A stretch of 64,000 nucleotides of DNA from Marinomonas alcarazii. GTDB taxonomy: Bacteria > Pseudomonadota > Gammaproteobacteria > Pseudomonadales > Marinomonadaceae. The position numbers were made by a program, and so were the translations under genes. Positions 25,874 through 34,669 of this stretch are shown one piece after another. Location of the stretch: positions 288,746-352,745 of the forward strand of contig NZ_QKLW01000003.1 in assembly GCF_003208215.1 (NCBI RefSeq). The letters run 5' to 3'. The stretch's first letter is position 1, and each line of letters begins with the position of its first letter. The notes beneath the pieces are model-generated. The model was not told where the DNA came from. It did no database searches and worked only from the letters and a program-made list of their open reading frames with translations.

Positions 25874-26896
25874 ATGAAATTCATCCCTTATAAGAAACTG
25901 GCTTGTCTTGTTGCTGCTGGCACATTGTCTACCGTGGCTATGGCTGAAACCCCAATTATTGGTCTAATCACCAAAACCAACACCAATCCATTCTTCGTAA
26001 AAATGAAAGAAGGCGCTCAGCAAAAAGCGGAAGAGCTTGGTGTTGAGTTGCGTACTTTCGCTGGTCGTTACGATGGCGATAATGAAACTCAAGTTCAAGC
26101 AGTAGAAAACTTAATTGCCGCGGGTGCGAAAGGCATTCTTATTACGCCAAGTGACACCGCAGGTATTGTTCCGACGATTCAAAAAGCACGTGATGCTGGC
26201 TTGCTTGTCATCGCGTTAGACACACCTCTAAGCCCTGCTAGTGCAGCAGACATGACTTTTGCAACGGACAACTTCAAAGCCGGTGAAATGATTGGTATGT
26301 GGGCAAAAGCCAAAATGGGCGACAAAGCAAAAGACGCGAAAATTGGTTTACTGGATTTGAGTACAAGCCAAATCACGGTAGACGTAGCTCGTGATCAAGG
26401 TTTCTTAAAAGGCTTTGGTATTGATCTTAAAGACCCAAAACGTATGGGTGATGAAACAGATCCTCGCATTGTTGGTAATGATGTGACGCAAGGCTCTGAA
26501 GAAGGTGGCCGTCGCGCGATGGAAAACCTACTGCAAAAAGATCCAGAAATTAACTTGGTGTACACCATTAACGAACCAGCTGCTGCGGGTGCGTATGAAG
26601 CGTTGAAATCCTTTGGACTTGAAAAAGACGTATTGATCGTTTCTGTTGATGGCGGCTGTCCAGGTGTTCGAAATATTAAAGATGGCGTGATTGGCGCTAC
26701 CTCTATGCAATTCCCTCTTAAAATGGCCTCTGAAGGGGTCACTGCGATTGTTGAGTTTGCCAAATCTGGCTCACGTCCTTCAGCATCAAATGGTCTAGAT
26801 TTCTTCGATACAGGCGTTCAGTTAATTACTGATGAACCCGTAAAAGGCGTTCAATCTGTTTCGTCTAAAACTGGCTTGAGCATGTGTTGGGGCTAA
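25874..26896 (+). CDS. frcB: Sugar ABC transporter substrate-binding protein (FrcB-like)
   Basis: The 340-residue periplasmic protein starts at ATG 25874, giving [20 protein letters not shown] and a normal signal peptide ending VAMAE. The longer frame to 25826 adds 16 residues ahead of the signal. [96 protein letters not shown] and [27 protein letters not shown] closely match the fructose-binding FrcB of rhizobia as I remember it. Fructose or a similar furanose is the likely ligand. It is the first gene of frcBCA, downstream of the TorRS-like pair. Confidence 0.85.
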   Translation: MKFIPYKKLACLVAAGTLSTVAMAETPIIGLITKTNTNPFFVKMKEGAQQKAEELGVELRTFAGRYDGDNETQVQAVENLIAAGAKGILITPSDTAGIVPTIQKARDAGLLVIALDTPLSPASAADMTFATDNFKAGEMIGMWAKAKMGDKAKDAKIGLLDLSTSQITVDVARDQGFLKGFGIDLKDPKRMGDETDPRIVGNDVTQGSEEGGRRAMENLLQKDPEINLVYTINEPAAAGAYEALKSFGLEKDVLIVSVDGGCPGVRNIKDGVIGATSMQFPLKMASEGVTAIVEFAKSGSRPSASNGLDFFDTGVQLITDEPVKGVQSVSSKTGLSMCWG

Positions 26897-27007
26897 TTAA
26901 TCTTTTGTGATAGATGGGTGTGAAGGCGCCTTTATTTGCCGTTAGTCGAGCTTTTGGCTAGCGGCACTTTTTCTATCCAGCGCACTGTTTCTTCTCTGGA
27001 GTAGCCT

Positions 27008-28090
27008 ATGAGTTCTAACAACACAAAACCGTCTACAGCGGTTCTTGATCACGACAAAGTAGCGGATCAAGCTAGTACCTATGTCGCCAAGTTCGAGCGT
27101 AAAGAAACCCCTTTGCAGCGTTTCAAAAAGTTTCTTCATCATTATCCAATTGCTGCGCCTTTGATTGTGTTGCTGTTAGCGATTGTGAGTTTTAGCGTCA
27201 TTGTCGGTGACCGTTTTTTGCACCCATTCAATTTGTCATTGGTGTTACAGCAAGTAACGATTATCGGTGTAATTGGTGTGGCGCAGACATTGATTATTTT
27301 AACCGCAGGCATTGATCTGTCGGTTGGTGCCATCATGGTTTTGACCTCGGTTGTGATGGGGCGGATGGCGGTGAATCATGGAATCGATCCAAGTTTGTCT
27401 ATTTTGATCGGTATCGGTGTTGGTGCGTTAGCGGGGTTCATCAATGGCTTGTTGATAACACGCTTAAAAATCCCGCCTTTTATTGCAACTTTAGGTTCTT
27501 GGAATGTGTTCTTTGCGTTGAACCTTTGGTACTCAAAGAGCGAAACCATTCGCTCGCAAGACATCAGCAATATTGCGCCATTATTGCAATGGACAGGTCA
27601 AACAATTGATTTTTTTGGTGCAAGGCTGACTTACGGTTCCTTGTTGATGCTGGGGATCTTCTTTCTAATTTGGTACGCCTTAAATTGGACTGCCTGGGGC
27701 CGTCATGTATACGCAACAGGTGATGATCCGGAAGCCGCGAAATTGGCTGGTATTCGAACCACACGCATTTTGATGTCTGTGTATGTATTGGCTGGCGTAG
27801 TGTGTGCTATTGGCGCTTGGGTACTGATCGGTCGTATCGGCTCAGTAAGCCCACAAGCAGGCACTATGACGAACCTCGACAGTATTACGGCGGTGGTGAT
27901 TGGTGGCTGTAGCTTGTTTGGTGGGCGAGGTTCTATTTACGGGACGCTAATTGGCGCCTTGGTTGTTGGGGTCTTCCGAAATGGTTTAGCGCTTGCTGGT
28001 GTTGATGTGTTATGGCAAGAGTTTACCGTCGGTATTTTGATTATTTCGGCTGTGGCCATTGATCAGTGGATTCGAAGAGGAACAGCATAA
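27008..28090 (+). CDS. frcC: Sugar ABC transporter permease (FrcC-like)
   Basis: The 360-residue permease is of the RbsC/FrcC family. A roughly 45-residue cytoplasmic N-terminus precedes the membrane part (PLIVLLLAIVSFSVIVG). Family signatures are TLIILTAGIDLSVGAIMVL, PPFIATLGSW and TAVVIGGCSLFGGRGSIYGTLIGALVVGVFRNGL. It forms the homodimeric channel for the FrcA ATPase. Its TAA overlaps the ATG of frcA by one base, indicating translational coupling. Confidence 0.9.
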   Translation: MSSNNTKPSTAVLDHDKVADQASTYVAKFERKETPLQRFKKFLHHYPIAAPLIVLLLAIVSFSVIVGDRFLHPFNLSLVLQQVTIIGVIGVAQTLIILTAGIDLSVGAIMVLTSVVMGRMAVNHGIDPSLSILIGIGVGALAGFINGLLITRLKIPPFIATLGSWNVFFALNLWYSKSETIRSQDISNIAPLLQWTGQTIDFFGARLTYGSLLMLGIFFLIWYALNWTAWGRHVYATGDDPEAAKLAGIRTTRILMSVYVLAGVVCAIGAWVLIGRIGSVSPQAGTMTNLDSITAVVIGGCSLFGGRGSIYGTLIGALVVGVFRNGLALAGVDVLWQEFTVGILIISAVAIDQWIRRGTA

Positions 28091-28887
28091 TGACGGCACA
28101 ATACGATAAAACACCCGTGTTACAAACAAAGAATTTGGTAAAACGTTATGGCAGTGTGACCGCGATTGACCACGCCGACTTTGAACTGTATCCCGGTGAA
28201 ATATTAGCGGTGATTGGTGATAACGGTGCAGGTAAATCCTCATTGATTAAGGCCTTGTCTGGCGCACTTATTCCGGACGAGGGGGAAATATTATTGGACG
28301 GCAAACCTGTGCATTTCTCTTCTCCAATGGAAGCGCGGGCATTAGGCATTGAAACGGTTTATCAGAACTTAGCTGTGTCGCCAGCGTTAAATATCGCTGA
28401 CAACTTATACTTAGGGCGAGAGTTATTGAAGCCTGGTATCTTGGGGAAAGTTTTCCGCATGCTCGACAAAAAAGAGATGGAGCGTCGCGCGAAGGATAAA
28501 ATGACCGAGCTGGGATTAATGACAATTCAAAATATCAGCCAAGCGGTTGAGTCTCTTTCCGGTGGTCAGCGTCAAGGTGTGGCGGTTGCGCGCTCGGCTT
28601 TGTTTGGTAGTAAAGTGGTCATTATGGATGAGCCAACTGCGGCACTTGGCGTTAAAGAATCCCGCCGTGTGTTGAACTTGATCAAAGAGGTGCGTGATCG
28701 CGGATTGCCTATTATTTTGATTAGTCACAACATGCCGCATGTGTTCGAAGTGGCGGATCGTATCCATATCCATCGTTTGGGTAAGCGCGCGGCGATTGTT
28801 ACGCCTCAGTCTCATACTATGTCTGACGCCGTTGCCATCATGACGGGGGCAATGGAGGTTGGTGAGTCAGAGGGAGAAGCGGCCTAA
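28090..28887 (+). CDS. frcA: Sugar ABC transporter ATP-binding protein (FrcA-like)
   Basis: This is a single-domain ATPase of 265 residues when started at ATG 28090, coupled to frcC. The longer frame from 28066 would overlap frcC by 25 bases. Walker A is GDNGAGKSSLIKAL, the Q-loop is TVYQNLAV, the signature is SLSGGQRQGVAVAR, Walker B is VVIMDEPTAALG and the H-loop is ILISHNM. A single rather than tandem ATPase is the FrcA layout, unlike RbsA. It powers import through FrcC. Confidence 0.9.
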   Translation: MTAQYDKTPVLQTKNLVKRYGSVTAIDHADFELYPGEILAVIGDNGAGKSSLIKALSGALIPDEGEILLDGKPVHFSSPMEARALGIETVYQNLAVSPALNIADNLYLGRELLKPGILGKVFRMLDKKEMERRAKDKMTELGLMTIQNISQAVESLSGGQRQGVAVARSALFGSKVVIMDEPTAALGVKESRRVLNLIKEVRDRGLPIILISHNMPHVFEVADRIHIHRLGKRAAIVTPQSHTMSDAVAIMTGAMEVGESEGEAA

Positions 28888-28954
28888 GCTAGGCCGCTAT
28901 TTTTATCTGTCATTAAGTAGGGCAAAATAGCGGCATTGCACCGAGGGAAGTAGA

Positions 28955-29932
28955 ATGAGTTTAATGAAACAGTTAATGTCGAGTTCGAAAAAAGCCCGAC
29001 AGCTTTGGAAGGCTTATCGCTTAATGCCAAGTTTATTGGCTGTTTCGATTGTCGCTGTTTCGCTGTCGCCATTGGCCTCGCAATCCTCAGAACCTCAACC
29101 CCTCAAATCCATTGGTATCAGTGTTGCTGATTTAGGCAATCCTTATTTTGTGCAGTTGGTCGAATCGGCAACGACAAAAGCAAATGAGCTAGCTGGTGAG
29201 CCAGTAAAAATGCTGATCCGTTCAGATGCGTATGATTGGCAGCGACAAATTGGTCAAATCAATGATTTTATCGAACAAAAGGTTGATTTGATCGTGCTAA
29301 CTGCGGCTGATGAATACAAGGTCGCAGCGGTGGTAGCAAAGGCTCAGCGAGCGGGTATTAAAGTCATTGCTGTGGATGTCAATGCACAAGGTGCGGATGC
29401 CACTATTACGACAGACAATGTTCAAGCTGGTGCTATTGCTTGTGAAAAACTGGCAGAGAAAACCGATTATAAAGGCAATTTTGTCATTATTAATGGCGTA
29501 TTGGTGTCGTCGGTTATAGAGCGAGTCGCTGGTTGTAAGTCTGCGTTGAATAAATACCCAAACATCACCTTGTTAAGTGACCGAATGAATGGCACGGGCA
29601 GTGTTGAGGGCGGTATGGAAGCCATGACGTATTTAATGGAAGAGTACGATCATATCGATGCCATTTTTACCATTAATGACCCAACCGCATTTGGAGCATT
29701 GCGTGCCGCACAACAAGCAGGCCGGAGCGAGTTTTTAATGGCCTCTGTTGATGGTGCTCCGTTTGCAAAAGATATTATCAAGCAAAAAGACAATCTTTGG
29801 ATAGCAACGGCAGTTCAGAGACCTGTGCCGATGGCGGAAAAAGCCATAGAAATTGGTATGGATTTGCTGAAAGGCAAAGAGGTGGCTCAGCGATTTATCT
29901 TGATTCCATCCGTATTGGTTGAGAAACCCTAA
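28955..29932 (+). CDS. Orphan periplasmic sugar-binding-type protein, possible TorT-like co-sensor
   Basis: The 325-residue periplasmic-binding-protein fold I member has an N-terminal signal/anchor (hydrophobic about 28-45, preceded by a long basic stretch). KSIGISVADLGNPYFVQLVESATTKANEL, DLIVLTAADEYKVAAVVAKAQRAGIKVIAVDV, TITTDNVQAGAIACEKL, AIFTINDPTAFGALRAAQQAG and ASVDGAPFAKDIIKQ show the ribose-binding-like fold. It follows frcA by 67 bp but has no permease or ATPase of its own. Alternatives are a second ligand for FrcCA or a ligand-sensing partner of the hybrid kinase at 23190; the TorT precedent favours the latter. Confidence 0.75.
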   Translation: MSLMKQLMSSSKKARQLWKAYRLMPSLLAVSIVAVSLSPLASQSSEPQPLKSIGISVADLGNPYFVQLVESATTKANELAGEPVKMLIRSDAYDWQRQIGQINDFIEQKVDLIVLTAADEYKVAAVVAKAQRAGIKVIAVDVNAQGADATITTDNVQAGAIACEKLAEKTDYKGNFVIINGVLVSSVIERVAGCKSALNKYPNITLLSDRMNGTGSVEGGMEAMTYLMEEYDHIDAIFTINDPTAFGALRAAQQAGRSEFLMASVDGAPFAKDIIKQKDNLWIATAVQRPVPMAEKAIEIGMDLLKGKEVAQRFILIPSVLVEKP

Positions 29933-30010
29933 GCCCATTTGGTATGTAATTGCTCTTGGTCTTTTTTGGCTAGGACGTTAAGCTAACGGCCTTCGTTATA
30001 GAGGCTATTA

Positions 30011-30898
30011 ATGGACACTTCTACGTTATTCACACAAATATTTAATACGGTTTTCCCCCTAGCAAGTATTGTGCTCGTCGCATTTTTTTATGCGCGAGTG
30101 CGACCGACTGATATGACGGTGGCGAATCGTTTAAACATCAGTGTTTTTTGCCCCGCACTTATCTTTTCTGTCATGGCCTCGAAAGAGTTTCATATCGCTT
30201 TATATGTCGATTTGATTATTGCTGCTACTGTGGTTGTGTTGGGTTCTGGCTTACTGGTTTGGCCACTGTGTAAGTGGTTAAAAATCTCACCTAAAACCTT
30301 GGTTCCCCCAATGATGTTTAACAACAGCGGCAACTTGGGGATTCCCTTGATTGTGCTGGCATTTGGCGAGTCAGCTTTGCCTATTGCTGTGGTGTTATTT
30401 CTTACCGAAAACTTACTGCATTTTACCGTTGGCATGTATTTGCTTAACCCAAAAACCAACCTTCTTAATGTTCTAAAAATGCCAATGATCATCGCAACCA
30501 TCTTGGGGTTAATTTGGAGTCTACAAGGTTGGACGGTTATGCCCGCTGTGAAGGTGTCTGTGGATATGCTGGGACAAATTGCCATTCCTCTGATGCTATT
30601 TGCGCTTGGTGTGCGCATGACGAATGTCGACTTTAGTGAATGGAAGCTTGGTGTGATTAGCGGCCTTTTGTGTCCATTAAGTGGTCTGATTATTGCTGTT
30701 ATTTGGTACTATGCTGTTGGTATGTCACCAGAAAACTTTGCCTACTTACTGATCTTTGCTTGTCTACCGCCTGCGGTATTGAATTACATGGTCGCCGAGT
30801 TGTACCAACAGGAGCCCCATAAAGTAGCGTCGATTGTATTGATTAGTAATTTGATGAGCATAGGCATCATTCCTGGTGTGTTGTTCTATGTTTTATAA
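30011..30898 (+). CDS. AEC (auxin efflux carrier) family permease
   Basis: The 295-residue protein has about ten hydrophobic helices. AEC landmarks are VRPTDMTVANRLNISVFCPALIFSVMASK, PPMMFNNSGNLGIPLIVLAFGESALPIAVVLFLTEN and the conserved last helices with CLPPAVLNYMVAELYQQEPHKVASIVLISNL. The family exports or exchanges small carboxylates; the substrate is not known here. GAGG precedes the ATG. It is probably cotranscribed with the MscS gene 21 bp downstream. Confidence 0.88.
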   Translation: MDTSTLFTQIFNTVFPLASIVLVAFFYARVRPTDMTVANRLNISVFCPALIFSVMASKEFHIALYVDLIIAATVVVLGSGLLVWPLCKWLKISPKTLVPPMMFNNSGNLGIPLIVLAFGESALPIAVVLFLTENLLHFTVGMYLLNPKTNLLNVLKMPMIIATILGLIWSLQGWTVMPAVKVSVDMLGQIAIPLMLFALGVRMTNVDFSEWKLGVISGLLCPLSGLIIAVIWYYAVGMSPENFAYLLIFACLPPAVLNYMVAELYQQEPHKVASIVLISNLMSIGIIPGVLFYVL

Positions 30899-30919
30899 AT
30901 CCGTATTAGGAGAAAAAGC

Positions 30920-31486
30920 ATGATGGTGCAGGTTGGCTTAATCGCTCTATTAGTGGTGGCGTATGTCATTGTCTCGCGGATTTTAAAGTCGAGCATCACT
31001 TTGTTAGGACAAAAAAAATACGCGAATGAAGTACGAATAACCTATGTCTCTAAAACGCTACACCTTGGCTTCACTGCTATTTTTGTTTTATTGATTTGTT
31101 TGGTTCTTGGTATTGGCTATGGTCAGTTAGCCATCTTTTTCTCCTCTGTTTTTGCGGTTGTTGGTGTGGCGCTATTTGCCCAATGGTCGATTTTAAGCAA
31201 TATCACAGCAAGCCTGATTATCTTCTTTAGCTTTCCCTATCGAGTAGGAGATTGGGTCAAAGTTGTTGATAGAGACGACGAGATTTTGGGGCAAATTTTA
31301 GAGATATCGACCTTCCATGTGATTATTCAGCGTTTGTCTAATGATGTCGTGACGTATCCTAATAGTTTGATTCTACAAAAAGCCGTTGTACGTTTTGATA
31401 ATCGAGAGGCCGCACTGGCCATGAGCCAATTTCAACCCTCTAAAACGTCAGTCGATAAAGTGGAAGGCGAAAGCCCTTCTCCTTAA
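30920..31486 (+). CDS. MscS-type mechanosensitive channel, small form
   Basis: The 188-residue protein has hydrophobic segments at about 4-20, 50-72 and 75-100. The MscS pore/beta-domain region follows: FSSVFAVVGVALFAQWSILSNITASLIIFFSFPYRVGDWVKVVDRDDEILGQILEISTFHVIIQRLSNDVVTYPNSLILQKAVVRFDN. The C-terminal vestibule half is missing compared with E. coli MscS (286). Short members of this kind are common. It lies downstream of the AEC permease. ATG at 30923 is an equally possible start. Confidence 0.85.
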   Translation: MMVQVGLIALLVVAYVIVSRILKSSITLLGQKKYANEVRITYVSKTLHLGFTAIFVLLICLVLGIGYGQLAIFFSSVFAVVGVALFAQWSILSNITASLIIFFSFPYRVGDWVKVVDRDDEILGQILEISTFHVIIQRLSNDVVTYPNSLILQKAVVRFDNREAALAMSQFQPSKTSVDKVEGESPSP

Positions 31487-31574
31487 TGCTGAACAAAAAA
31501 TAATCAGTTTTTTTAAGATTTGAGATATTTGTGTCATACTAAGAGGCTTTCATCGATAAGAAGAGAAGCCTCTA

Positions 31575-31850
31575 GTGAAATCTGATCCTGAGTCCTTATT
31601 AAAAAACAATGATGAGCTCATTCATTCGGATGCGCTGAAAGTCAAATCCCACGCCCAACGACCGCAAGAAGATTGGGTGCTGCATACCTTAATGATTGAA
31701 GGTTACGATGTGCCGTTTCGTTTCAAACGCCAAGGCAAATATCGCACCTTGCGCGGCGCTCGTGTGAACCTGACTTATTACCCAACGCAAGAAATGGTGG
31801 CGGGTATTCCTGTTGAGATTATGAAAGTTGTGCGAGTAAAACGTACATAA
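31575..31850 (+). CDS. Small conserved hypothetical protein
   Basis: This 91-residue soluble protein has a variable acidic N-terminus (about 1-30) and a core EDWVLHTLMIEGYDVPFRFKRQGKYRTLRGARVNLTYYPTQEMVAGIPVEIMKVVRVKRT. The core looks like a short beta-rich, probably nucleic-acid or protein binding fold, and I believe similar small proteins are widespread in gammaproteobacteria, but I cannot name the family. The start is GTG at 31575; no AUG alternative precedes the conserved core. It is single, between the MscS and ion-channel genes. Confidence 0.65.
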   Translation: MKSDPESLLKNNDELIHSDALKVKSHAQRPQEDWVLHTLMIEGYDVPFRFKRQGKYRTLRGARVNLTYYPTQEMVAGIPVEIMKVVRVKRT

Positions 31851-31967
31851 CTTGCAAGTCTGGCCTCTAAATCTACTTCTGCTTTTCTTCTGCCGGATAT
31901 GAACTTAATATGGCGTGGCCTGTCTTTTATTCGGGCTATAAAGATTGCATATTAGGTGTAGGTAAAA

Positions 31968-32798
31968 ATGGAAATAGATCATTCCGGAAGTTTGTTTGCC
32001 ATAATGAAGCGCATCGAGCGCAGTGCGTGGTTTCAGGGCTTTATCATTAGTATCATTGTGGTCGCGGCACTTACCGTGGGCGCTAAAACTTATGCTTTAC
32101 CTTATGGTATTGAGAGAGGCATAAACTACTTAGACAATTTCATCACCGTTTTCTTCTTGGTCGAGCTTAGCCTGCGCTTTCTTGCCTGTGATGATAAACG
32201 TCATTTCTTTAAAGACCCTTGGAACCTATTCGATACGGTTATTGTTGTCGGCAGTTTAATACCTATTTCAGAAACAGAAATGATTCTTGTGGCACGCTTG
32301 CTGCGTGTGTTCCGTGTCTTGCGTCTGGTCTCAATTATTCCTGAGCTGCGTTTTTTGATTAATGCTTTGCTAAAAGCTATTCCCCAAATGGGTTACATCG
32401 CTTTGTTGATGTTTATCATTTTTTACATCTTCGCTGCGGTTGGTTCCATTTTTTTCCATCACGTCAATGAGGAACTTTGGGGCGATATTGCCATTTCTAT
32501 GCTGACGCTATTTCGCATTGCAACGTTCGAAGATTGGACAGATGTCATGTATGAAACCATGGATGTTTATCCGTTCAGTTGGATTTTTTACCTCATCTTT
32601 ATATTCCTAACGGCATTTGTGTTTTTAAACATGATGGTCGGTGTGGTGTTGGACGTGATGACCCGCGAAACCGCGCAAGAAGAACACGAGAATCAAGAAA
32701 GTAATCACCAAGCCTTAGTAACACAAATTTCTGAGTTACAAGCTCAAGTCGCACGCCTTGTGGATAAAATCGACGCGCAACAAGATAAAAAAGACTAA
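31968..32798 (+). CDS. Voltage-gated-type ion channel (bacterial NaV/CaV-like)
   Basis: The 276-residue six-TM channel has S1 at about 18-38, S2 about 50-68, S3 about 84-98, and an S4 with regular arginines (ARLLRVFRVLRLVSIIPELRFL, about 108-129). S5 is at about 140-162, then the pore helix and filter TLFRIATFEDWTDVM (about 181-195) and S6 (FLIFIFLTAFVFLNMMVGVVLDVM). A C-terminal coiled coil follows (about 230-270, HQALVTQISELQAQVARLVDKI). The filter reads TFEDWTD where NavAb has TLESWSM. The two extra aspartates coincide with those engineered to make the calcium-selective CavAb, so calcium permeability is inferred. Confidence 0.88.
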   Translation: MEIDHSGSLFAIMKRIERSAWFQGFIISIIVVAALTVGAKTYALPYGIERGINYLDNFITVFFLVELSLRFLACDDKRHFFKDPWNLFDTVIVVGSLIPISETEMILVARLLRVFRVLRLVSIIPELRFLINALLKAIPQMGYIALLMFIIFYIFAAVGSIFFHHVNEELWGDIAISMLTLFRIATFEDWTDVMYETMDVYPFSWIFYLIFIFLTAFVFLNMMVGVVLDVMTRETAQEEHENQESNHQALVTQISELQAQVARLVDKIDAQQDKKD

Positions 32799-32809
32799 CC
32801 CTTAGTGGT

Positions 32810-33706
32810 TCAAACGGCCTGCTGGCTAACTTTCTTTAGCCAGCGGCCACCGAATGTATTCAGCATCAAACCAAGTAACACGATAAAAATCCCCGCCCAT
32901 TGCATAGCGCTTACTGTTTCAGAGAGGAAGATTTCCGCTGACGTTAAGCCCACAACCGGAACGCCTAAGGTAAGTGGCGCTACGGTCGCCGCTGGATAGC
33001 GTGATAGCAAATAGCTCCACAAACCATAGCCGGCTAAGGTAGCAAAGAGTGACAGGTAAGCAAGTGAAGCAATCGACTTAAAGCTTATTTCAGTGATGTT
33101 GCTCCACATGACATCACCACCGTCAATGAAGTATGCGCAAAGGAAGAAAGGGATAGGTGGAATCCAGCTCGACCAAACGATTAGATTTAGGTTGGCATCG
33201 TAGCCTTTGCGGCTAATGATTTTGGTGAAAATATTTCCCAACGCCCAGCTAGAACCCGCCGCCAAAGTTAAGCCAAATCCAAGCGCTGTCATGGTGGTAT
33301 CTTCATTATCTAAGCCGATGACTGCTAAGCCACCAATGGCAATGCCAATGGCGAGTACTTGATAAGGTCGAACGGCTTCTTTTAATAACAAAATAGCGAA
33401 CAACAAAGTGAAAATCGCCTGAGATTGCAGTACTAACGAAGCAAGGCCTGCTGGCATGCCAAATGACATGGCGCTGAATAAAAACGCAAATTGCCCGAAG
33501 TTCAATGATAAGGCATAACCAATACACCAAAGTAATGGCGTATTAGGTCGAGAGAAAAAGAAGCAGCCAATCATGCCGATAACGAGGAAACGCAACCCGC
33601 CTAACATCATCGGCGTAAGCTCATCTAAGCCCCAGCGCATCACAATAAAGTTAAAGCCCCACGCGACAATAATAAAGAGCGCCAAAAACATATCTTTGCG
33701 AATCAT
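32810..33706 (-). CDS. eamA: EamA-type drug/metabolite exporter
   Basis: The 298-residue ten-TM protein is of the DMT superfamily, matching E. coli EamA (299) along its length. Shared parts are RKDMFLALFIIVAWGFNFIVMRWGL, FAFLFSAMSFGMPAGLASLVLQSQAIFT, GLTLAAGSSWALGNIFTKI, VWSSWIPPIPFF and VPVVGLTSAEIFLSE. EamA exports O-acetylserine and cysteine. The gene converges on the ion-channel gene with an 11-bp gap and is divergent from the next response regulator. AGGA lies upstream of the start. Confidence 0.85.
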   Translation of the reverse strand: MIRKDMFLALFIIVAWGFNFIVMRWGLDELTPMMLGGLRFLVIGMIGCFFFSRPNTPLLWCIGYALSLNFGQFAFLFSAMSFGMPAGLASLVLQSQAIFTLLFAILLLKEAVRPYQVLAIGIAIGGLAVIGLDNEDTTMTALGFGLTLAAGSSWALGNIFTKIISRKGYDANLNLIVWSSWIPPIPFFLCAYFIDGGDVMWSNITEISFKSIASLAYLSLFATLAGYGLWSYLLSRYPAATVAPLTLGVPVVGLTSAEIFLSETVSAMQWAGIFIVLLGLMLNTFGGRWLKKVSQQAV

Positions 33707-33914
33707 GTTGAGTCCTTAACTTGGTAATCGTGAGGCAAAATAAGCTAACTACTTTACGTTGTTTCGCTGAGTTTGCACATGGACAGATAAAGGAAGAATT
33801 GAGGACGCAGATCAAGAGAATCCTTTATTGTTGAGGGATACACGGTATTCATTTTTCAGCAAATCCATTAATAGAAGTGATAGCCCATTCATTCATATTG
33901 GAATATAGGCTAAA

Positions 33915-33944
33915 TTGACAAATTCCCGAGTAAAAACTGATTAT
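33915..33944 (+). promoter_or_regulatory. Possible promoter of the three-component regulatory operon
   Basis: A consensus TTGACA (33915-33920) is followed 18 bp later by GATTAT (33939-33944), about 50 bp before the response regulator start. The -10 is weak (4 of 6). The rest of the 33707-33997 gap shows nothing else clear. Confidence 0.4.
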
Positions 33945-33997
33945 CACACATTTAATCTGCCTTATAACAACAAAGAAGTCACAAGAGCATCAGTATC

Positions 33998-34669
33998 ATG
34001 CGTATTTTAGTAGTAGAAGATGATCGTATTTTAGGCGAAGCCATTAGCCAAAGAATCAGTCGAATGGGGCATGGCCTTGATCTTGCGCAGACTGGTTTAC
34101 AGGCAAATCAAATGTTGGCATTGCAAGAATACGATCTCATGTTGCTGGATCTAAATTTGCCAGATATGACGGGTACTCAAATATTACAAACGCTTCGAAA
34201 AAAACACTCTAATACGCCGGTGATTGTTCTAACTGCCCGTGATGAAGTAAAAGATCGTATAGAGCTTTTGGATCTGGGCGCAGACGATTATATGACCAAA
34301 CCGGTGGACTTTGGTGAGCTTGAAGCTCGTTGTCGTGCTTTGCTCCGTCGCAGCCAAGGGCAAGCGCAAAATACAATAGAATACGGAAATGTCAGTTTAG
34401 ACTTGCAAGCATGCACTGTGACTATTAGCGATCACCTAATCGAGCTAAAGCAACGAGAGTTTCGTTTATTAGAAGTGTTTATCAGTCATACCGGAAGAGT
34501 TCTAAGCAAGGAAGTTTTAATAGAGCATATTTATAATTTCAATGAAAACCCGAACCCTAGTGTCATTGAGATTTACGTAGCACGTTTGAGGAAATCTTTG
34601 CAAAGCAGTGACATCAACATTAGAACTATTCGAGGTCTTGGCTATTTGCTGGAAAAACATCATGGCTAA
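33998..34669 (+). CDS. OmpR-family response regulator (TctD-like)
   Basis: The 223-residue regulator has the receiver phosphoaspartate in YDLMLLDLNLPDMTGTQ (about residue 51), VLTARDEVKDR and MTKPVDF. A winged helix follows, with IELKQREFRLLEVFISHTGRVLSKEVLIEHIYN and VIEIYVARLRKSL. Its stop overlaps the start of the kinase gene by 8 bp. It probably controls the TAXI-TRAP transporter genes 2.6 kb downstream, since the kinase and a periplasmic binding protein gene lie between them in one run. Confidence 0.9.
   Translation: MRILVVEDDRILGEAISQRISRMGHGLDLAQTGLQANQMLALQEYDLMLLDLNLPDMTGTQILQTLRKKHSNTPVIVLTARDEVKDRIELLDLGADDYMTKPVDFGELEARCRALLRRSQGQAQNTIEYGNVSLDLQACTVTISDHLIELKQREFRLLEVFISHTGRVLSKEVLIEHIYNFNENPNPSVIEIYVARLRKSLQSSDINIRTIRGLGYLLEKHHG

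Noticed and set aside
32821..32845. Inverted repeat GCTGGCTAA...TTAGCCAGC near the end of eamA
   Set aside because: It lies within the last codons of eamA and lacks a T-run on either strand, so it is not called as a terminator.
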